From: Elymus sibiricus
Taxonomy: Eukaryota; Streptophyta; Magnoliopsida; Poales; Poaceae
Reading direction: 5' to 3'
Assembly: GCA_039707655.1 (NCBI GenBank)
Contig: CM077664.1
Coordinates: 29,500,781 to 29,564,780 of the forward strand
Length of the DNA: 64,000 bases
Numbering within the stretch: the first letter of the stretch is position 1; each line of letters begins with the position of its first letter. A program made the position numbers and the translations under genes. Shown here piece after piece: positions 35,165-46,487 of the stretch. The notes beneath the pieces were generated by a model that ran no database searches, had not been told where the DNA came from, and was given only the letters and a program-made list of their open reading frames with translations.

Positions 35165-36700
35165 TGCTATTTGTGAATGCGTTGGGATTTCCCCGAAGAG
35201 AAAGGGTGATGTAGTGTACTAGTGAAAAATATTTCACTCAGTTAAGAACCAAGGTTTATCGAACCATTAGGAGAATACACGAGCAACTGTCAACAGGAGC
35301 CTACAAACAAGAAGAGCAAATACTTGCACCAACGCGGGCAAGAGGGTTGTCAATTTCCTTGTACTCGTTAATTGCAAGGATTAAATCTGATAGTTGTAAA
35401 TCGATAAATTGCTAAATAAAATAAAAGTAAATAAATTGCAGTAAGGTAAATAGGATTTTAGTAATATGATTTGGATGGACCTGGGGCCATATCTTTCACT
35501 AGAGCCATCTCTCTCAAGAATGAAATATACGGTGGGTAGACAAATTACTGTTGTATAATTGATAGAAAAAACGCATAGTTGTGATGTTATTCATGGCATG
35601 ATCATGTATATAGGCATTACGTCCCTGACAAGTAGACCGACTCCTGTCTGCATCTACTACTATTACTCCATCAATCGACTGCTATCCAACATGCATCTAT
35701 GGTATTAACTTCATGACAAACGGAATAACGCTTTAAGCAAGATGACATAATGTAGACAGAATAAAACCAAGCAATATGATTAAACCTCATTTTTTTACCC
35801 TTAGTAGCAGCAATACAAATACGTGCCTCGCTACCCTTTCTGTCACTGGGTGAGGACACCGCAAAATTGAACCTACTACTATGCACCACTTCCACTGAAA
35901 ATCTACTCATCAACTTGGTCAAAGATAACTCATAGATCGGAAAGCATTACATAGCTATAACAATCATACATAATAGAATTCAGAAATAACTCAATTACTT
36001 TCAATGAATAATCTGATCATAAACCCACAATTCATCGGATCCCAACAAACACACTGCAAAAGCTGATTACATCGGAACAATCTGATAGAACTCCGAAGAG
36101 CACATGGTATTGAAGATCAAAGAGAGAGAGAGAGAGAGAGCCATCTAGCTACTGCCATGGACCCGTAGGTCCTGTGGGGAACTACTCACACATCATCGGA
36201 GAGGCAGCAAGGGTGATGAAGAGGCCCTCCGTGATCGATCCCCCCTCGGCAGAGTACCGGAAAAGATCTCCAGATAGGATCATGGAAGAACAGAGGCTTG
36301 CGGCGGCAGAGAACTTGTTTTGTCGGGATATCTGGGGGGTTTCTGAATATATGTTAATTTATAGCGTTGGAATTAGGGCAATAGGAGCCACAGGGCGCCC
36401 GCCCTGGGGGCGCGCCCTGTTTCCTTGTCGCCTCCTCGTCTGGCTTCTGGTCCTCCCCCGAAGCTTCTAGGGTCTCTTCTAGTCCAGAAAAAATCACGAA
36501 AAAGTTTGGTAGCGTTTGGACTCTTTTTAATAGGGATTTCCTGAAAAGCCAAAAACAAGCAGAAAACAACAACTGGCACTTGGCACTAGGTCAATAGGTT
36601 AGTTCTCAAAAATGATATAAAATTGCATATAAAGCATATAAGATTGATAATATAATAGCATGACAACATCAAAAATTATAGATATGTTGGAGACGTATTA
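35165..36700 (-). repeat. 3' LTR of the minus-strand gypsy
   Basis: Plus-strand ends are TGCTATTTGTGAATGCG and GGAGACGTATTA. The last bases would be GTATCA in the partner, so the terminal TG (minus strand) has mutated to TA here. It contains a 20-bp (AG)10 tract at 36121-36140. Confidence 0.9.
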
Positions 36701-39500
36701 GCATCCCCATGCTTAATTCCTACTCGTCCTCGAGTAGGTAAATGATAAAAACAGAATTTTTGATGTTGAATGCTACCTAACATGTCTTTACTATGTAATC
36801 TCTTTTACGGTATGAATAATTGAGAAACGATGAAGTAATTGATATCAACATAATAATATCCATGAATACTAGCAAATAATCATTACTCTTCAAAATAAAC
36901 GATGCTTAACGAATGTTATCCCTGCTCATTGAATTATGTAAGCATGGCATGACTCCATCTTCCTCACATAAGTACAAATCGTGAGCACCCCGGTGCCAAA
37001 CCAAGCAATTGTATCATACTTTTACACGTGCTTCAACATTTTTAACTTCACTCAATATATGAGCGTGATGCATGGACTTAGCACTACGGGTGGAATAGAA
37101 TATGTTGGTAGAGGTTTATAAAGGAAGACAAAATCTGAAGAAAGTCTCGCATTAACTCAGCGGATCGTTAGGCAATGGAGAGGCCTAGCAATCGATATCA
37201 ATGCGAGAAGTAGGGATTGCCATGCAACGGATGCACTAGAGCTGTAAGTGTATGAAAGCTCTCAACTGAAACTAAGTGGGTATGCATCCAACTTGCTTGC
37301 TCATGAAGACCTCGGGCATTTGAGGAAGCCCATCATCGGAATATACAAGCCAAGTTCTAAAATGTAAAAATTCACACTAGTATATGAAAGTGATAAATCA
37401 TGGAGACTCTCTATATGAAGAACATGGTGCTACTTTGAAGCACAAGTGTGATAAAAGGATAGTAGCATTGCCCCTTCTCTCTTTTTTCTCATTTTTCTTT
37501 TTTTCTTTTCTTTTTATCATTTTTTTCTCTTTTTTTTAGAACAATATCTTGAACCTCATCCCCACTTTTGTAAGGACTCATTAGTCTCCATCATTCTTTA
37601 CCTCACTGGGACAATGCTCTAATAATGATGATCATCACACTTCGTTTTACTTACAACTCGATAAACTTAAACAATATGACTCTATATGAATGCCTCTGGC
37701 AGTGTACCAGGATGTGCAAAGATCTAGCGTAACATGTATTACAATGATGAACGGTGGCTTTGCCACAAATATCATGCCAGCTCTATATGATCATGCAAAG
37801 CAATATGACGATGAACACACAAGTCATGTGGATGGTAACTGTGGAAGTTGCATGGCAATATATCTCGGAATAGTTATGGAAATGCCATGATAGGTAGGTA
37901 TGGTGGCTATTTTGATGAAGGATATAATGAGGCTTATGTGTGATAGAGCGTATCATATCACGGGGTTGGATGCACCGGCGAAGTTTGCACCGACTCTCGA
38001 TGTGAGAAAGGGTAATGCACGGTACCGGAGAGGCTAGCAATATATGGATAGGTGAGTGTGCTATATTAGTCCATGAACTCACATTAGTCATAAAGAACTC
38101 ATATACTTATTGTGAAACTGTTATTAGTCCTCGAAGCAAAGTATTCTCGCATGCCCCTAGGGAGGAGGTTGGGAGGAGTTAACCATCGCGCGCCCCCGAT
38201 TTGACAGCACAAAGGATTTCGGTGAGAAATAAATATGTTCCAACATCCCCGTCATGCCATGACGGACACACTTAAATGAGTAATCATAACAAACTTTAAC
38301 ACCCTTTCATATTACCACATCAATATAACTAACTCACACGCTTCTTATATTCATTGATCTCACATGAAAGTTTTTACTATATCACTCTTATATACCTATC
38401 ATTCTTTAACTAGTCATTATAACCCGTGCAAATTACCACTTCCTAACATTCTCAAAAAGGTTTAAGTGAAGCATGAGAATGCAAAACATTTCTATAAAAT
38501 ATGCCTACCACCGTGCTCTAAAGATATATTTGAAGCACATGAGCAACTACCCGACTCAAAAGATATAAGTGAAGCACATAGAGTATTCTAACAAATCATG
38601 ATGAATGTGTGTCTCTCTCAAAGGTGTGTTCAAAGAAGAATGATTGTGGATACCAGCAGGTAAAACTGAATATAATACACGACGCTCCAAGTAAAACTCA
38701 TATCATGTGATGAATAAAAATATAGCCTCAAGTAACATACCGATGAATTATGGACGAAAGAGGGGATGCCATCCCGGGGCATCCCCCAGCTTAGACGCTT
38801 GAGTCTTCCTAGAATATTACCTTGGGGTGCCTTGGGCATCCCCAAACTTAGGCTCTTGCCGCTCCTTATTCCTTCATCCATCGAAATCTCACCCAAAACT
38901 TGAAAACTTCAGCACACAAAACTCAACAGAAACTTCGGGAGATCCGTTAGTATAATCGGTAAACCATAAACTTAGGTACTGTTATAAACCAATTCATAAT
39001 TGTTCTTGCATAATACCTACTGTATTCTAACATTTCCATGACTTATCCCCCCGATATAATCCATAGTTTCATCAAAATAAGCACACTATGCAATAAAAAC
39101 AGAATCTGTCTAAAACAGAACAGTCTGTAAAGATCTGAACTAAAACCATACTTCTGGAACTCAAAAAATTCTGAAAATTAGGAAAACGTGGGAAATTTGT
39201 ATATCAATACTGTGTAAAAATTTCAGATCAAAATCATGCACCAGTAATTTTTAGTAATTCCGGAACTGAGCGCAAAAGTTTCTGTTTTCAAACAACACCA
39301 ATTCAACTATCATCCAAATCATCCCAAAGGCTTTACTTGGCAGAAACACTAATTAAAAGATAAAAACACAATCATTACATAGTTAACAATCATGTTTGCA
39401 CACAAAAACAGAAAAGAAATAATACGGTAAAGATAAATATTGGGTTGCCTCCCAACAAGTGCTATTGTTTTATGCCCCTAGTTAGGTATAATGCATAGTT
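36701..39500 (-). other. Non-coding 3' internal region of the minus-strand gypsy
   Basis: On the minus strand AAGCATGGGGATGC lies right before the 3' LTR and is the probable polypurine tract. The rest corresponds in order to the non-coding part of the 7373 element, inverted: the CTTGGGGTGCC phrases at about 38770-38850, and the GGTTGCCTCCCAAC phrase at about 39440. No pol motif is seen. Confidence 0.75.
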
Positions 39501-42500
39501 TCAGGTTTTGTCATCTTTGCTTAACCTTCCCTTAAAAAGAATATGCTCATAAGCATTTCTCAAAAGTTCTCTTTTCTCAGAAATGCATTTTCTATTAGGA
39601 TAACTCAAATAATGAAAAGGGCAATCATCCGTAAGTGTAATGCTTTCAAGATCAGCTTCTTTTGGAATAGGATCATCACTTGGTCCTTCATAAGCAACCG
39701 TAAAGTTATCATCAAGAGTAATTCTAGCATTTTTAAGGCATTCCTCATCATACCCTTGTTGGTTTCCCTTAACAATCCAAGCATATTGATCATTAGTGCT
39801 ATTAAAGAAATGTTGGATTAAAGCTATATGCGGTACTTTTCTTCTATCATTCTTATCAAATGCATCACAATCCTTAGCTTCAATCTTTTGAATAAAATCT
39901 TTATCATGAAGAACTTCATCTATTAAGGGACATTCATAATTCATATCATAATGATCAAAGATTTCTCTAGCTTCTTGAATTCTGTAGTCGAACTCATTCA
40001 TAAGGATAATAGTAGCAATTTTCTTAGCCCCCGGATTGTCTATGAGGGGAAGTTCAAGAAACATTCTTCGCAAAGTAGGATGAGTACAAGCAAATCTCCT
40101 TTCAAGCTTTCATACTAGCATAACAATAGCATCAGCATAGCAATTTGTTCTTTTAAGACTAAACCCTTCACTTGATGGCAAAGTTCCAGTACATGTGAAA
40201 AATTCTTGGATGACACTTTTTCCAATAACATTTCTGAAAGAACATGTGCTGCCCCCATGTTTGGTTTTGGTAATTGATGACAATCTCTATGGACTAATGG
40301 TTGCCTTGAGTTATATTTGAAGGGTTTGTCCATAGGCATTGCTTGAAGACCATTTGTTGGTTTCAAGGTTATTAGAAGAAGAATATGTGTTGACCAAGGT
40401 TATTCATGGAGTTATCCAAAGATTGGTCATGTTGATCAACACACAAAGCGTAGAAGATGTACCGAGTGGGATCAAGTGATCTCACGGTATGGTAAGCATT
40501 GTCCAATACGCTTTGTGTACTAACCCATGTTCTATGCGAGAGTTTTATGTGGGGTTAGGTATGTTTCCATGGGCTTGCGTCAAGAGGAAGATCTCATTCA
40601 ACCCATGGAGGATGACATCAAGTGGTGATCGTCATCAACATTGCGGTGTGCAAGTTCAAGTGGAGCATCACGAAGAGATCACATGCTTGAAGCTTGCCGT
40701 CCATTGTGGTGACAATGGACTTGTGAAGATGTGCCAAAGAGTGGCTCACCCATAGTGGAGTATGGGGGAGCAATCAACTAGTCTTCATCGAGCCGGCGCA
40801 ATCATGAAAGGTGGTCCAACTTGAGGAGGTCAAGATCGTCATCATCTAGCTCAAGTGGACTATGCGCAAGGCAAAGGTTTGCCCTTGATAGGTTTTCTAT
40901 TTTACCGGTCTCATGGTGGTAGTTGGGAGACCGGGTTTTAGGATCGATAGCCGTACTATCAAGGGGGGCTCTCAAGTGAGTAGCTTTATCGTATCATTCG
41001 TTGAGATCTCAAACCATTGCATCCTTGCATCATCTTTCTTGGTTTGTGTTTGGTGTTTCTCTTTGTGAGTCTTTGAGCTTTTGGTCATCTTCATGACAAG
41101 CTCGAGTTCATCGAAAACGGAGTTCATATATGCATCTTCTATGATGTTTTCGATGTTGGAGTTTATGTCGGTTCTTCATTCATAGAGGTTTCTCATCTCT
41201 ATATGTTAGGCATATCTCCCTTGCCACTTCTTATTATAACCAACAAGCTTGAGTTTGCTCAATTCGGAGCTCATTTGCAGAAGTTATGGCAGTTCTGGTT
41301 TTATTTGTATCCTCTGTTTTCTGTGGATTTTCAGTAGCTTGCAAGCGGTAGTACCGCTGGTGCCCACGGTAGTACCGCTTATGCGGTAGTACCGCTGGTA
41401 CTTCCGTGGCACTACCGCTTGGGGTTTCCCCGAGCGTGCAACTCTCTGTTGCCAGTTTGCCATTCACGGTAGTAGAGCGGTAGTAGCACGGTAGTACCGC
41501 TCTGGCGGTACTACCGCCCTTACTACCGCCGCCACTACCGCTTGCGGGGTTTCCTTCTGTGCACGTCTCTGTTGCCGTTTTCTGTTAAACGGTAGTAGTG
41601 CGGCTGTAGTGCGGTAGTACCGCTCTGCTGGGCAGTAGTACCGCTTGGTGCGGTACTTCCGCCCTGCACTACCGCTGCTCTACCGCTTGTGTTTTGCAGA
41701 GTGTGCAAGTTTCTGTTGCTCGTTTCGGTTTAGCGGTAGTACCGCTTGGGTGGACGGTAGTACCGCTTGGTGCGGCACTAACGCTCCAGTCCCGTGTTCT
41801 CGCCTGCTGTTTTTGAATTACTACCGCTTAAGCGGTAGTACCGCTCGCAAGAGCGGTAGTACCGCTTGTACGCGTCCAGCACGGGTAACGGTTGGATTTG
41901 GGGTGGCCCTATAAAAGGGGTCTTCTTCCCCAACGGTTATCTTATCCTTTGAGCTCATTTCTCCCCCCATTGTTGACCTTCTTGAGCTTGCCTATCTCTC
42001 AATCCCTCCAATGATTCTTGCTCCTTCTTGAGGGAAAAGAGAGAGGAGATCTAGATCCACATTTCCACCAATCACTTTCTCCTCTAAGTGAGGGGAACCC
42101 CTTGGATCTAGATCTTGGAGTTCTTGGTGTTCTCCTTGTTCTTCCTCTCACTTTCCTCCATAGCTTTTGTTGCTTTGGTGGGATTTGAGAGAGAGGGACT
42201 TGAGCACTTCGTGTGTTCTTGCCATTGCATTAGTTGCATCGGTTTGAGTTCTCCACGGTGATACGTGGAAGTTAGTAGTTGAGAAGCTTATTACTCTTGG
42301 GTGTTTGAGCACCCTAGAGCTTGTTCCTCTTGGGTGCCTTGGCGCCCTAGACGGCTTGGTGGTGCCTCGGAGCTCAATCATTGTGGTGTAAAGCTCCGGG
42401 CAAGCGTCGGGGTCTCCAATTAGGTTGTGGAGATCGCCCCGAGCAATTTGACGGGTACCGGTGACCGCCCCCAAGGGTTGGCAAAGTGTACGGGTTCGGT

Positions 42501-43154
42501 GACCGCCCTCAAGGGTTGCCATTTGTACGGGTTCGGTGACCGCCCTCAAGGGTCCCTTAGTGGAATCACGACACCTTGCATTGTGCGAGGGCGTGAGGAG
42601 AATACGGTGGCCCTAGTGGCATTGTTGGGGAGCATTGTGCCTCCACACCGCTCTAACGGAGATTAGCATCCGCAAGGGTGTGAACTTCGGGATACATCGT
42701 CGTCTCCGCGTGCCTCGGTTATCTCTTACCCGAGCCCTTTACTTATGCACTTTACTTTGTGATAGCCATATTGTTTCTTGTTATATATCTTGCTATCACT
42801 TAGTTATTTATCTTGCTTAGCATAAGTTGTTGGTGCACATAGGTGAGCCTAGTCGATTTAGGTTTTGTGCTTGACAAATTAAACGCTAGTTTTATTCCGC
42901 ATTTTTTCAAGCCTAAACCGTAATTATTTTAAAGCGCCTATTCACCCCCCCCCCTCTAGGCGACATCCACGATCTTTCAGTTTCCACTACCCATAAGTAA
43001 ATCTTTTGTTTTCCAAATCAAGTGGGGTTCATTATGTAGTTCAGTACTAGGAGGATCATTATTAAAATAATGCAATTTAGGTTCTTCCTCATAGGATTCA
43101 CTAGAACTATCCTCACTAGCACTTTCAACAATGACTTTCTCAAACTCAGACATG
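39501..43154 (-). CDS. Unknown ORF of the minus-strand gypsy, split by a solo LTR-like insertion
   Basis: The first part runs from about 43154 (minus) and begins MSEFEKVIVESASEDSSSES, an acidic Ser/Glu-rich N terminus, up to 42985. After the insertion at 40235-42979, the sequence resumes with NVIGKSVIQEFFTCTGTLPS and, after a stop near 40098, continues as a 190-residue frame from 40073 to 39501. That part includes the phrases ATIILMNEFDYRIQEAREIF and KVPHIALIQHFFNSTNDQYA. It is not gag, protease, reverse transcriptase or integrase, and I do not recognise a domain. The insertion and the stop disable the ORF in this copy. A role in helping or parasitising related elements is only a guess. Confidence 0.6.
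41345..41872 (+). repeat. Cluster of GCGGTAGTACCGC-like quasi-palindromes
   Basis: Roughly ten copies of a 13-base quasi-palindrome (GCGGTAGTACCGC, with an unpaired centre) and many partial copies lie in about 530 bp. The cluster ends about 40 bp before the TATA box of the same LTR-like unit. Confidence 0.85.
41910..41918 (+). promoter_or_regulatory. TATA box of the solo-LTR-like unit
   Basis: TATAAAAGG, preceded by GC-rich repeats and followed by CT-rich leader-like sequence. It fixes the plus strand as the likely sense strand. Confidence 0.6.
42459..42554 (+). repeat. Tandem repeat, about 38-bp units, 2.5 copies
   Basis: CGGTGACCGCC starts recur at 42459, 42497 and 42534, each followed by C(C/T)CAAGGGTTG and, in the first two, GTACGGGTT. 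Confidence 0.85.
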
Positions 43155-43298
43155 ATAGCAACTTCAAGCAAGCAAAATAAAATATTTTTGTGTTTTTGAT
43201 TTTTTTAAAGAGACTAATAAAAGCAAATAAACGTAAGTAAAAGGTAAACAAGTAAATGATAGTTTGTATGAAGGAACCTTCACGTTGTTTCAATGCTC

Positions 43299-43316
43299 TC
43301 CCCGGCAACGGCGCCA
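43299..43316 (-). other. Primer-binding site of the minus-strand gypsy, tRNA-Asp type
   Basis: On the minus strand TGGCGCCGTTGCCGGGGA, a full match to the tRNA-Asp 3' end complement, 11 bases from the 5' LTR at 43328. It proves the minus orientation. Confidence 0.9.
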
Positions 43317-43327
43317 GAAATTCTTCT

Positions 43328-44281
43328 TGCTACTTGTGAATGCGTTGGTATTTCCTCAAAGAGGAAGGGTGATGTAGTGTAGTAGTGAAAAGTATTTCCC
43401 TCAGTTAAGAACCAAGGTTTATCGAACCAGTAGGAGAACACACGAGCAATGGTCAACAGGAGCCTACAAACAAGAAGAGCAAATACTTGCACCCAACGCG
43501 AGCAAGAGGGTTGTCAATCCCCTTGTACTCGTTAATTGCAAGAATTAAATCTGATAGTTGTAGATAGATAAATTGCTAAATAAAATAAAAGTAAATAAAC
43601 TGCAGCAAGGTAAATAGGGTTTTAGTAATATGATTTGGATGGACCCGGGGGCCATAGCTTTCACTAGAGGCATCTCTCTCAAGAACGAAACATACGGTGG
43701 GTAGACAAATTACTATTGGGCAATTGATAGAAAAGCGCATAGTTATGATGTTATTCATGGCATGATCATGTATATAGGCATTACGTCCATGACAAGTAGA
43801 CCGGCTCCTGCCTGCATCTACTACTATTACTCCACCAATCGACCGCTATCCAGCATGCATCTATGGTATTAAGTTCATGACAAACAGAGTAACGCTTTAA
43901 GCAAGATGACATAATGTAGACAGAATAAAACCAAGCAATATGATTAAACCCCGTTGTTTTACCCTTAGTAACAACAATACAAATACGTGCCTCGCTACCC
44001 TTTCTGTCACTGGGTGAGGACACCGCAAGATTGAACCTATTACTATGCACCACTTCCACTGAAGATCTACCCATCAACTTGGCCAAAGATAACTCATAGA
44101 TCGAAAAGAATTACATAGATATAGCAATCATACATAATAGAATTTAGAAATAACTCAATTACTTTCAATGAATAATCTGATCAAAAACCCACAATTCATC
44201 GGATCCCAACAAACACACCGCAAAAGCTGATTACATTGGAACAATCTGATAGAACTCCGAAGAGCACATGGTATTGAAGAT

Positions 44282-44324
<43 letters not shown>

Positions 44325-44901
44325 ATCTAGCTACTGCTATGGACCCGTAGGTCCTGTGGGGAACTACTCACACATCATCGGAGAGGCTGCAAGGGTGATG
44401 AAGAGGCCCTCCGTGATCAATCCTCCCTCCGGCAGAGTACCGGAAAAGGTCTCTAGATGGGATCATGGAAGAACAGAGGCTTGCGGCGGTGGAGAACTTG
44501 TTTTGTCTGGATATCTGGGGGTTTCTGAATATATGTGAATTTATAGCATTGGAATTAGGGCAGTTGGAGCCATAGGGGACCCACAAGGCATCTGGGCGTG
44601 CCCCCCTGGGGGCGCGCCCTTTTGCCTTGTCGCCTCCTCGTCTGGCTTCTGGTCCTCCCCCGAAGCTTCTAAGGTCCCTTCTGGTCCAGAAAAAATCACA
44701 AAAAGGTTGGTAGCATTTGGACTCTTTTTAATAGGGATTTCCTGAAAAGCCAAAAACAAGCAGAAAACTGCAACTGGTACTTGGCACTAGGTCAATAGGT
44801 TAGTTCCCAAAAATGATATAAAATTGCATATAAAGCATATAAGATTGATAATATAATAGCATGAAAACATCAAAAATTATAGATACGTTGGAGACGTATC
44901 A
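43328..44901 (-). repeat. 5' LTR of the minus-strand gypsy
   Basis: Plus-strand ends TGCTACTTGTGAATGCG and GGAGACGTATCA. It holds a 38-bp (AG)19 tract at 44285-44322, about twice the length of the tract in the 3' LTR. Confidence 0.92.
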
Positions 44902-46125
44902 CATGCATGCGTTGTGTCTGGGGAGCACCAGCCACAGGCTTGGCCCGTACTCCGACTGTTTTACCAGAATCTGACATCTCTCCCAATGACGCAGACCTCC
45001 GGTCTTCCTCGTATCGCTGCAGAAAAAGCACTGATCCCAATATGGTTTCTTGTCCCTCTGCATGGACACAATTGTCATGTAGATGCCAGCGTCTCCCAAG
45101 AAGAAGGAGAATTTTTGCTCGTACGTCCTCCGTCACTGAATCCAACAGGACCTGCAGCCAGTCACATCCAATATAGCGGAAAGCTTTCTCCCAGTAACTC
45201 CCAGCTTTCTCACAAGGCCTGCTTTACAGCTCTACTCTTAGTGCAGTTAACTACCGCATGGTGTTCATTTTCCTTTTCAGTGCCACAAATAATGCATGTG
45301 CCGTATGGAATAATGGTCCATCTGCATTTTTTGTGCTGAGTGGCCAGGGTGTTTCTTGCCACCCTCCATCCAAAAATACGGACTTTGGGGGTACATTTGC
45401 TTTCCAGATGAGATCCCATATGCTCCGATCATTCATGCTACGGGATGAGCTTGGCAGAGCCCGGTTCGCATGCCCTTCCACATTAGCAGCGAGTCTGTAT
45501 GCACTTCTGACTGAGAAGTTACCACTCTTTTCATAGTGCCACGCGATACAATCAACCGCGTTCGTCCTCAGGATGGGGATTTTGCAAATCTCCTCCGCAT
45601 CGAAGGGGTGGAAATTTTGTCTCACCAGGGCCTCATTCCACTCTTTTCTGTCCGACTGCATGAGTTGGTTGACCCGCCTTAACCTTGATCTCCTCATAAA
45701 AGTGGCGGTCTTGAGTCCCTCATTTCTTGGGATCCACTGTTCCCGTTGTATTTCTATGCTCCTTCCATCTCCTACTCGCCATATGATGCCTTTCTTAAGA
45801 AGTTCCAAACCAGCTTCAATCACCCTCCACACCGGAGACCCATCTGACGCAAAAACAGCATCCAACAGATTACCGTTCGGGTAGTATTTAGATTTATGTA
45901 CCCTTGCACATAGGCTATTTGGGTTCTGGAGGAGCCTCTAACCCTGTTTGGCCAAGAGGGCGATGTTGAAGAGGTGCATGTCCCTGAACCCTATTCCTCC
46001 CGCCCTCTACGGTTTCGTCATTCGTTCCCATGACATCCAGTGAACCTTGCGGTGGCCATCTTCGTCTCCCCACCAGAAATCACGAATCAGTTTTTCGTAC
46101 TTTTCACAAAAGCCTTACGGTACCC
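44902..46125 (-). pseudogene. LINE ORF2 fragment: C-terminal RT part and zinc-binding region
   Basis: On the minus strand from about 46125, the sequence reads a familiar late-RT segment (phrases FWWGDEDGHRKVHW, GGIGFRDMHLFNIALLAKQG), then YYPNGNLLDAVFASDGSPVW, the zf-RVT-like region with IWDLIWKANVPPKVRIFGWR split over two frames, and CIICGTEKENEHHAVVNC. Stops and at least two frame changes break it (open parts 45865-45251 and 45419-45210). At 44907 it is interrupted by the gypsy element and continues at 35164. The start at about 46125 has no endonuclease or main RT, so this LINE is 5'-truncated, as is common for target-primed insertions. Confidence 0.85.
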
Positions 46126-46487
46126 CCTGTTATCCAGATTATTTGATTCGTAGGATTGCAAACTATATGATTCTTTCCCTTAGGCAGATTCATTTGCACT
46201 TGATTTCAAAAGAAATTTCACATCCACACCAGAATCCTACGTGTTTCACAATCAAACATCTTTAGAGCATCTCTAGCCCATCCCCTGAATCCGATTAGAG
46301 GAGTAAATTTTTCAGTTTACTCCTCTAACCGACACCAAACTGATCTCTCAAATTCTTTAGAGGAGTAGATTTTTAACTCTAGCCACCCACCGATCCCTAA
46401 ATTTACGCCTTGCACATCGGCTGGAATAAACTTTTGCTTTGAAGAAGACCACCCACACGCCTCTGCACCCACGCCCCCCACCCGCCT
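46126..46487. other. Short intergenic stretch, possible MITE remnant
   Basis: TTTGATTCGTAGGATTG at about 46140 and GAATCCTACGTGTTTCACAA at about 46234 can partly pair, and AGAGCATCTCTAGCC at about 46264 resembles a common end motif of small cereal elements. No clear target-site duplication was found. A GC-rich stretch starts at about 46440. Confidence 0.3.

Larger units (their letters stand above)
40235..42979 (+). mobile_element. Solo-LTR-like insertion, possible SIRE/Maximus-type copia LTR
   Basis: It begins TGAAAGAACATGTGC and ends CATCCACGATCTTTCA, so it has TG…CA ends. The flanks are ATTTC (40230-40234) and GTTTC (42980-42984), a 5-bp duplication with one mismatch, and the host ORF resumes after it. 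A TATA box TATAAAAGG (41910-41918) and a C-run plus CTCTAGGCGAC near the end (about 42946) suit an LTR with promoter; TGAAAG…CTTTCA ends are, from memory, usual for SIRE/Maximus-lineage copia LTRs. There is no internal region or second copy, hence solo LTR by inference. Inside are a GCGGTAGTACCGC-rich cluster and a 38-bp tandem repeat. Confidence 0.65.
35165..44901 (-). mobile_element. Complete gypsy element, minus strand, non-autonomous with an unknown ORF
   Basis: Two LTRs (35165-36700 and 43328-44901) enclose an internal region with a tRNA-Asp primer site (43299-43316) on the 5' side, minus orientation. A 5-bp duplication CATGC flanks it exactly (35160-35164 and 44902-44906). It splits a LINE whose zinc-finger-like part (44907 on) and RNase H part (to 35164) are otherwise continuous. 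The LTR family is that of the 7373 element. There is no gag, protease or pol of the usual type; the coding potential is one unknown ORF (43154 to 39501), interrupted by a solo-LTR-like insertion (40235-42979). Confidence 0.92.

Noticed and set aside
41345..41872. Regular GCGGTAGTACCGC units considered as a CRISPR array
   Set aside because: Units are short, uneven in spacing and quasi-palindromic with repeat-like spacers; the genome is a plant and the cluster lies in an LTR.
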